A DNA stretch of 33,507 bases from an uncultured Eubacterium sp. (GTDB lineage: Bacteria; Bacillota; Clostridia; Lachnospirales; Lachnospiraceae): contig CAKRGF010000030.1 of assembly GCA_934322085.1 (NCBI GenBank), positions 1 to 33,507 of the forward strand, read 5' to 3'. Below, in pieces: positions 29,765 through 33,507 of this stretch. The notes under the pieces were generated by a model, which did not search any database, was not told the DNA's origin, and worked only from the letters and a program-made list of their open reading frames with translations. Made by a program: the position numbers and the translations under genes. Positions within the stretch are counted from its first letter, which is position 1, and the number at the start of each line of letters is the position of its first letter.

Positions 29765-30910
29765 ATGGTGAAGGAAAAAAAGGATACGAAGGAACTGTTA
29801 AATGAACTGGAACAGGAAATGGTTCGTGTGGAAAAAGAAAAAGTGGATTTGCGCAATGACAAGGAGCGCATTGCTTATTTGGAGCACCTCTGCGAGAACA
29901 TTAAAGAGGCCAAAAAGCAGTGTGAAGATATAAAGTTTGAATATGGACAGGTAACATCGTATTTAAAGGACATTCAGCTTATTGACCGCGCACCAAAAGA
30001 GGAGCAGGAAAAACTTCTGGCTGCGGCAAAGCAGATTGTAGAGCTGACGAAGGAGCGCAAAAAGAGCCAGAAGCACGAATACAAATTTACGGAAGCCCAG
30101 CGCCGTGCCATGGATAATTATGAAGACGTGGTGGAAGATGATATTAAAAAATTAACGGAATACGAAGAATATCAGATGAAAATCAAACAGGATTTGCGTC
30201 AGCTTTCCGGTGAGAAAAATCTTTTGCTTGCGGATAAACAGGATATTATTCACAGGCAGGGGATGTTAAAGGTGCTTGGAAAATGCCTGACAGCACTTTT
30301 GATTGCAACCTTTGCAATGCTTGCGGTTTTGATGGCATGTTTTAAGGTGAATATTAATGTTGCGTTTGTCGTGACGGTTTTTGTGACGTTTGTATTTGCG
30401 GCAATTATTTTGAATGAAGCCAGAAAAAACCGGATTGATATGGTGATTACGGAGAAGAAAGGCAACCGTGCCATTTTTCTTTTGAACCGTGTTAAAATCA
30501 AATATGTAAATAATGTCCGCACGCTGGATTATATGTATCATAAATATCAGGTGCGCAACGCGGCTGAACTTTCTTTTGTCCGCACGCAGTATGTCCGTGC
30601 CAAGAGAGAATGGGAAAGACAGCGGGAGAGCAGCATCCGGATTCATGAGGCAAATCAGGTGGTTTTGCAGGAACTTCGGAAGTTAGAGGTTAAGGACTGC
30701 GATATCTGGTTAGGCCAGGTGGAAGCTTTGGTTGAGCCAAAGGAAATGGTTGAGGTAAGACATGATTTGAATGTGCGCAGACAGAAACTGCGTGAACAGA
30801 TGGATTATAACACCGGCATTATGGAACAGTGTCTGGATGAAATTGATAAAATCCGGAGTAAGAAACCGGAGTATGCAGTAGAAGTGGAACGAATATTAGG
30901 AGGAATGTAA
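29765..30910 (+). CDS. Coiled-coil membrane protein of unknown function
   Basis: A 381-residue protein. Residues 1-165 are long charged helices with heptad character (ELLNELEQEMVRVEKEKVDL; EYEEYQMKIKQDLRQLSGEK). Two adjacent hydrophobic segments follow at about 175-196 (LTALLIATFAMLAVLMACF) and 199-218 (INVAFVVTVFVTFVFAAIIL), forming a hairpin through the membrane with both coiled-coil arms on the same, presumably cytosolic, side. The C-terminal 160 residues are again coiled coil (FVRTQYVRAKREWERQRES; LRKLEVKDCDIWLGQVEAL). It could anchor the Hsp70-like/TPR complex at the membrane. GGAGGTGAC precedes the ATG by 3-4 bases. The thiE start follows after 1 bp. Confidence 0.75.
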   Translation: MVKEKKDTKELLNELEQEMVRVEKEKVDLRNDKERIAYLEHLCENIKEAKKQCEDIKFEYGQVTSYLKDIQLIDRAPKEEQEKLLAAAKQIVELTKERKKSQKHEYKFTEAQRRAMDNYEDVVEDDIKKLTEYEEYQMKIKQDLRQLSGEKNLLLADKQDIIHRQGMLKVLGKCLTALLIATFAMLAVLMACFKVNINVAFVVTVFVTFVFAAIILNEARKNRIDMVITEKKGNRAIFLLNRVKIKYVNNVRTLDYMYHKYQVRNAAELSFVRTQYVRAKREWERQRESSIRIHEANQVVLQELRKLEVKDCDIWLGQVEALVEPKEMVEVRHDLNVRRQKLREQMDYNTGIMEQCLDEIDKIRSKKPEYAVEVERILGGM

Positions 30911-30911
30911 C

Positions 30912-31541
30912 ATGAAACCGGATATTGATTATACATTGTATTTGTGCACTGACCGAAATATTATGACAACGGAGACTATCGAGGAATCGGTCGAACTGGC
31001 AATTAAAGGTGGCGTAAGTGTTGTTCAGCTGCGGGAAAAAGAATGTACATCGAGAGAGTTTTATGAGATGGCAAAGGCAGTAAAGACGATTACTGATGCG
31101 TATGAAGTGCCGCTTTTGATTAATGACCGCATAGATATTGCTTTGGCGGTAGGCGCTGATGGCGTTCATTTGGGACAAAGTGATTTGCCGCTTGACGCTG
31201 CCAGAAATATATTAGGTGCTGATAAAATTGTGGGGGCGACAGCCAATACCGTGGAACTTGCACAAAAAGCATGGCATGAAGGTGCTGATTATCTTGGCGT
31301 GGGGGATGTGTTTGGTACGACCACAAAAGCGGATACTCGACACATTACGTTGGAAGAATTGAAAGAGATTAAAGAATCTGTGCCGATACCGGTTGTTGCC
31401 ATCGGCGGAGTAAATGAAGAAAATATTGCTCTTTTGCGTGAAACCGGTGTGGACGGTGCAGCCGTTATCTCTGCCATTGTCGGACAAAAAGATATTACGG
31501 CCGCAGCTGAAGAACTTATTTCAAATTTTCGAGGAGCATAA
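30912..31541 (+). CDS. thiE: Thiamine-phosphate synthase
   Basis: A 209-residue TIM-barrel enzyme joining HMP-pyrophosphate and the thiazole phosphate to thiamine phosphate. Motifs: LYLCTDR at the N-terminus, VVQLREKECTSREF (pyrophosphate-binding Arg/Lys near residue 39), LLINDRIDIALAVGADGVHLGQSDLP (metal and substrate loop), GATANTVELAQKAWHEGADYLGVGDVFGTTTKAD, and VAIGGVNEENIALLRETGVDGAAVISAI (phosphate loop). Length is normal. It begins 1 bp after the coiled-coil gene, with AGGAGG inside that gene's end, so it is the last gene of the DUF5717-type operon. No other thiamine gene and no TPP riboswitch is present in the window, an unusual setting. The last 26 bp overlap the convergent PHP gene. 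Confidence 0.96.
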   Translation: MKPDIDYTLYLCTDRNIMTTETIEESVELAIKGGVSVVQLREKECTSREFYEMAKAVKTITDAYEVPLLINDRIDIALAVGADGVHLGQSDLPLDAARNILGADKIVGATANTVELAQKAWHEGADYLGVGDVFGTTTKADTRHITLEELKEIKESVPIPVVAIGGVNEENIALLRETGVDGAAVISAIVGQKDITAAAEELISNFRGA

Positions 31542-32361
31542 CCGGAACGCGTAAATTTCCTTCGCCGGTTCCGATGTCCAAATCCGGTTTGTTTGCACCG
31601 TGGTAATCGGTACCGCCGGTGATGAAAAGACCATAGTCGTTTGCTAATTTCCGCACAAAAGCTTCGTCGTTTCCTCGGTTTCTCGAATACATTGCTTCGA
31701 TTCCACGAAGACCGTAGCCGCATAACTCATCCAGTAAATGATGAAGTTCGGTCACGGACATTTTGTATAACAGAGGATGAGCAAGAACCGGAAGTCCCCC
31801 TGCATTTTTAATTAACTCAATTCCTTTTTCCGGTGTCAGATAGTGCCGTTTTACAAAATAAGGACCATCGGCAGCAAGAATCTTTTTAAATGCTGAATCA
31901 ATGCTTGGGATTGCTCCTTTTTCTAATAAAAAGCGGGCAAAATGAGCACGGGTAAGTATCGTGTCTCCAAATCGCTCGATTAAGGAATTATAATCAATCG
32001 GATATCCATCTTTTTGCAGATTTTCACACATTTTCTTATTGCGGTCGTCACGCTCTTTTGCAACGGCCTCTAATGTATCAAGAAGTTCTTTTTGTTTCCA
32101 GTCAATGTTATAGCCCAGAATATGAATTTCTTTGGAACGTGTCGGTGAAATTTGATATTCACAGGATAATTCGACGCCCGGGATAACCTGCAGATGCTTG
32201 TCTTTTGCAGCTGCCAATGCCCGTTCAACGCCACCAACCGTATCGTGGTCGGTTAAAGCAAAAGCAACCAATCCCTGCGCAGATGCTTTGTCTACCAGTT
32301 CCTCCGGAGTGCAGGTGCCGTCTGAAAAAAGTGAGTGAACATGTAAATCAATATATTTCAT
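31516..32361 (-). CDS. PHP-domain phosphoesterase (RNase AM/YciV-like)
   Basis: A 281-residue metal-dependent phosphoesterase. The PHP metal ligands are visible: DLHVHSLFSDG at residues 5-15 (His-X-His and Asp), FALTDHDTVGG near 34-43, GVELSC near 62, and in the C-terminal half PVLAHPLLY, then GGTDYHGANK with Asp and His ligands. The insert between about 90 and 180 is typical of the YciV/TrpH group, whose studied members hydrolyse 3',5'-nucleoside bisphosphates or trim RNA 5' ends; substrate here is inferred. CAGGAGG lies 7 bases before the ATG at 32361. Upstream is a palindrome (32384-32409) and then the cloverleaf element; a TTGACA at the edge of that element has only a weak -10. Confidence 0.88.
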   Translation of the reverse strand: MKYIDLHVHSLFSDGTCTPEELVDKASAQGLVAFALTDHDTVGGVERALAAAKDKHLQVIPGVELSCEYQISPTRSKEIHILGYNIDWKQKELLDTLEAVAKERDDRNKKMCENLQKDGYPIDYNSLIERFGDTILTRAHFARFLLEKGAIPSIDSAFKKILAADGPYFVKRHYLTPEKGIELIKNAGGLPVLAHPLLYKMSVTELHHLLDELCGYGLRGIEAMYSRNRGNDEAFVRKLANDYGLFITGGTDYHGANKPDLDIGTGEGNLRVPVMLLENLK

Positions 32362-32383
32362 AATTGCCTCCTGATGTAGTGTT

Positions 32384-32409
32384 CATGTATGTTTTGAAAC
32401 ACATACATG
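32384..32409 (+). promoter_or_regulatory. Palindrome upstream of the PHP gene
   Basis: CATGTATGT (32384-32392) mirrors ACATACATG (32401-32409) around TTTGAAAC. It lies 23-48 bases before the PHP start, where it could be an operator or an RNA hairpin in the leader. Confidence 0.5.
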
Positions 32410-32579
32410 GATGTCAACAAATTGCTTCGCAGCAAGCTGCTCCCGCAATTTGGTCGAACATTCGGAATCCGCAGATTTGCACAGCAAATCGCTCCTTCCT
32501 CATGTTCGGGCGGGCTTCAAAGTCCAGCCTTTTTTAGTGCAGGCACAAAAAGGCTGGACTTTGAAGCCCTTGACATCCA
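32408..32579 (+). repeat. 172-bp cloverleaf-like element of three hairpins closed by 10-bp inverted repeats
   Basis: TGGATGTCAA (32408-32417) and TTGACATCCA (32570-32579) close the element. Inside: hairpin A, CAAATTGC (32418-32425) with GCAATTTG (32445-32452) and GCAGC/GCTGC within; hairpin B, CGAACAT (32455-32461) with ATGTTCG (32502-32508), and GATTTGC (32474-32480) with GCAAATC (32484-32490) at its tip; hairpin C, a perfect 23-bp stem 32512-32534 with 32547-32569. Short frames across it are not genes. It fills most of the 313-bp gap between the PHP gene and the membrane protein gene. MITE-like element or structured RNA; neither is proven. Confidence 0.85.
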
Positions 32580-32599
32580 GTGTACCACAGTTCTATTTT
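32570..32599 (+). promoter_or_regulatory. Possible promoter of the TIGR04086-type gene, -35 in the cloverleaf terminus
   Basis: TTGACA (32570-32575), part of the right terminal repeat of the element, and TATTTT (32594-32599) with an 18-base spacer. The -10 is weak. A transcript would have a leader of about 70 bases. Confidence 0.4.
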
Positions 32600-32674
32600 T
32601 TTGAAAAGTATCATATTGTAAGAAAAGAGAGTACACGGTAATGCCGGCGGGGGTTCGCCGGGAACGGAGGGTTT

Positions 32675-33046
32675 ATGAAAAAATCGAGTGTGTTGACATT
32701 GACAAAAGGTGTTGTTTTTTCCTATCTGATATCTGGTATCTGCCTGCTGATTCTGGCATTTTTATTGTTTCAGTTTGAACTGCCCGAAGGTGTGCTGCGG
32801 GGGGGCATTATTTTCTCGTATGTGTTTTCCTGTTTCCTTGGCGGCATGGTAGTGAGCGGAAAGCAGGAAGGAAAAAAATATTTGTGGGGGCTCTTAGCAG
32901 GAATCTTATACTATGTCATTTTAGTTGCCGTTTCCATGATACTGAACCGGGAAGCATTCACAAGAATCCCGGGCGTTTTCCCGGCACTATTTCTCTGCGC
33001 ATTCGGTGGCATGTTAGGAGGCATGACACAGGCAGGCAGAAAGTAA
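32675..33046 (+). CDS. Small four-helix membrane protein, TIGR04086 family
   Basis: A 123-residue integral membrane protein with four hydrophobic segments: about 10-33 (VVFSYLISGICLLILAFLLFQF), 41-60 (RGGIIFSYVFSCFLGGMVVS), 68-88 (YLWGLLAGILYYVILVAVSM) and 98-118 (GVFPALFLCAFGGMLGGM). The pattern of four TM helices with glycine-rich turns (GGMVVSGKQEGKKYLWGLLAG) and this length match the TIGR04086/YrzE-type membrane proteins of Firmicutes, whose function is unknown and which are often found near yajC-secD in clostridia. GGAGGG lies 4-5 bases before the ATG. No operon partner is visible in the window. Confidence 0.8.
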   Translation: MKKSSVLTLTKGVVFSYLISGICLLILAFLLFQFELPEGVLRGGIIFSYVFSCFLGGMVVSGKQEGKKYLWGLLAGILYYVILVAVSMILNREAFTRIPGVFPALFLCAFGGMLGGMTQAGRK

Positions 33047-33400
33047 ATCTTGTAGAACTAGAGCGTTACGTGGTCTCAATGCAACGTAAATCGGCTTAAA
33101 AGTGAGAAAGCGTTGCATGTTTTGGAGAAAAATCCTCGCTATTTCTTCCAAAAGCAACGCTTTGCGTAAAATCTGACAAAAAGAGTTGCATGTGTAGCGT
33201 AGTTTTTCATTCGATAACGTTAAATCAAGCAAAAAATGCAACTCTTTACCGCAAATAATGGAAAAAGAGTTGTCTGAGAAGCTTTTTCCGTCACCCACAC
33301 AACAATTCCAGCACGAAACTTCCGGAGCAGGCAGAGCGGAAGCGCCCACGAAGCGTAAAACCTTTTGCTAAATTACGGAAAATTAAAAAAATCACCCTAC
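33047..33400 (+). repeat. Gene-free stretch with stacked, mutually exclusive hairpins
   Basis: No gene is supported. CGTTGCAT (33111-33118) can pair upstream with ATGCAACG (33079-33086), or, as AAAGCGTTGC (33107-33116), downstream with GCAACGCTTT (33154-33163), with TTTTGGA/TCCAAAA extending the latter. AAAGAGTTGCAT (33180-33191) pairs with ATGCAACTCTTT (33236-33247). GGAAAAAG (33260-33267) pairs with CTTTTTCC (33282-33289). The word AAAAAGAGTTG occurs twice. At 33335-33355 a copy of the AGCGG(G)AGCG...CACGAAGCG motif is present. Confidence 0.7.
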
Positions 33401-33407
33401 AATTATC

Positions 33408-33436
33408 TTGCACAACACCAAAACCTATGCTACAAT
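33408..33436 (+). promoter_or_regulatory. Strong promoter near the window end
   Basis: TTGCAC (33408-33413) and TACAAT (33431-33436) with a 17-base spacer. Transcription would start near 33443, only about 20 bases before the terminator stem. Confidence 0.75.
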
Positions 33437-33461
33437 CTCATCTTTGACAGTTGGTTAGTTA

Positions 33462-33507
33462 AAAAAGTGCCCCAATCCCTGTAAACACAAGGGGTGTGGC
33501 ACTTTTT
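33462..33507 (+). terminator. Strong terminator or attenuator at the window end
   Basis: AAAAAGTGCC (33462-33471) pairs with GGCACTTTTT (33498-33507), with CCCT/AGGG pairing inside, and the stem ends in T(5) at the window edge. The A- and T-runs make it potentially bidirectional. Confidence 0.88.

Noticed and set aside
32407..32641. Two short plus-strand frames over the cloverleaf element
   Set aside because: They are by-products of the hairpin sequence and overlap each other in different frames.

Overview
The window reads as chromosome of an anaerobic, low-to-moderate GC Firmicute, most likely a xylan-degrading Lachnospiraceae (Roseburia/Eubacterium/Butyrivibrio-like). This rests on the sporulation sigma factor SigH beside Mini-RNase III and RlmB, strong AGGAGG ribosome sites, frequent TTG/GTG starts, secreted GH10 xylanases with lysine-rich N-terminal modules, and a gene cluster that I recall mainly from Lachnospiraceae annotations (DUF5717/DUF5716). 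The family assignment is inference; no rRNA is present.

Layout. 1-290: tRNA-Val and tRNA-Met (CAU) with a terminator. 292-1643: ispF and a GNAT acetyltransferase, overlapping by 4 bp. 1622-3796 (minus): a CtpE-like P-type cation ATPase. 3979-4051: tRNA-Thr with its own promoter. 4101-5951 (minus): mrnC, rlmB, sigH operon. 6195-15775: a secreted polysaccharide-binding/xylanase locus of four large exported proteins. Two have only Ig-like and putative binding modules, and two are paralogous CBM-GH10 xylanases. All four share an extremely lysine-rich N-terminal module with no acidic residues. 15908-17245: an AT-rich two-gene operon, a Panacea-domain (DUF4065) antitoxin candidate followed by a coiled-coil protein with three membrane segments. 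17287-22640: prmA (minus), then recJ, a family 2 glycosyltransferase and purA. 22641-22964: a large imperfect palindrome. 22965-24059 (minus): a CobD/HisC-like PLP aminotransferase. 24200-31541: an operon of four proteins of unknown function (a roughly 1180-residue Ig plus helical protein, a divergent Hsp70/actin-like protein, a TPR-like protein and a membrane coiled-coil protein) ending in thiE. 31516-32361 (minus): a PHP phosphoesterase. 32408-32579: a three-hairpin cloverleaf repeat. 32675-33046: a TIGR04086-type membrane protein. 33047-33507: a gene-free stretch of stacked hairpins, then a strong promoter placed directly before a strong terminator.

The parts most worth following up are the four-protein Hsp70-like/TPR/coiled-coil operon, the Panacea toxin-antitoxin pair, the cationic surface module shared by the xylan locus together with its two non-catalytic proteins, and three structured intergenic elements that share a GCGGGAGC...CGAAGC core. 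Start sites were moved from the longest reading frame where a ribosome site or promoter required it (GNAT, ATPase, rlmB, mrnC, purA, aminotransferase, the 1180-residue protein).
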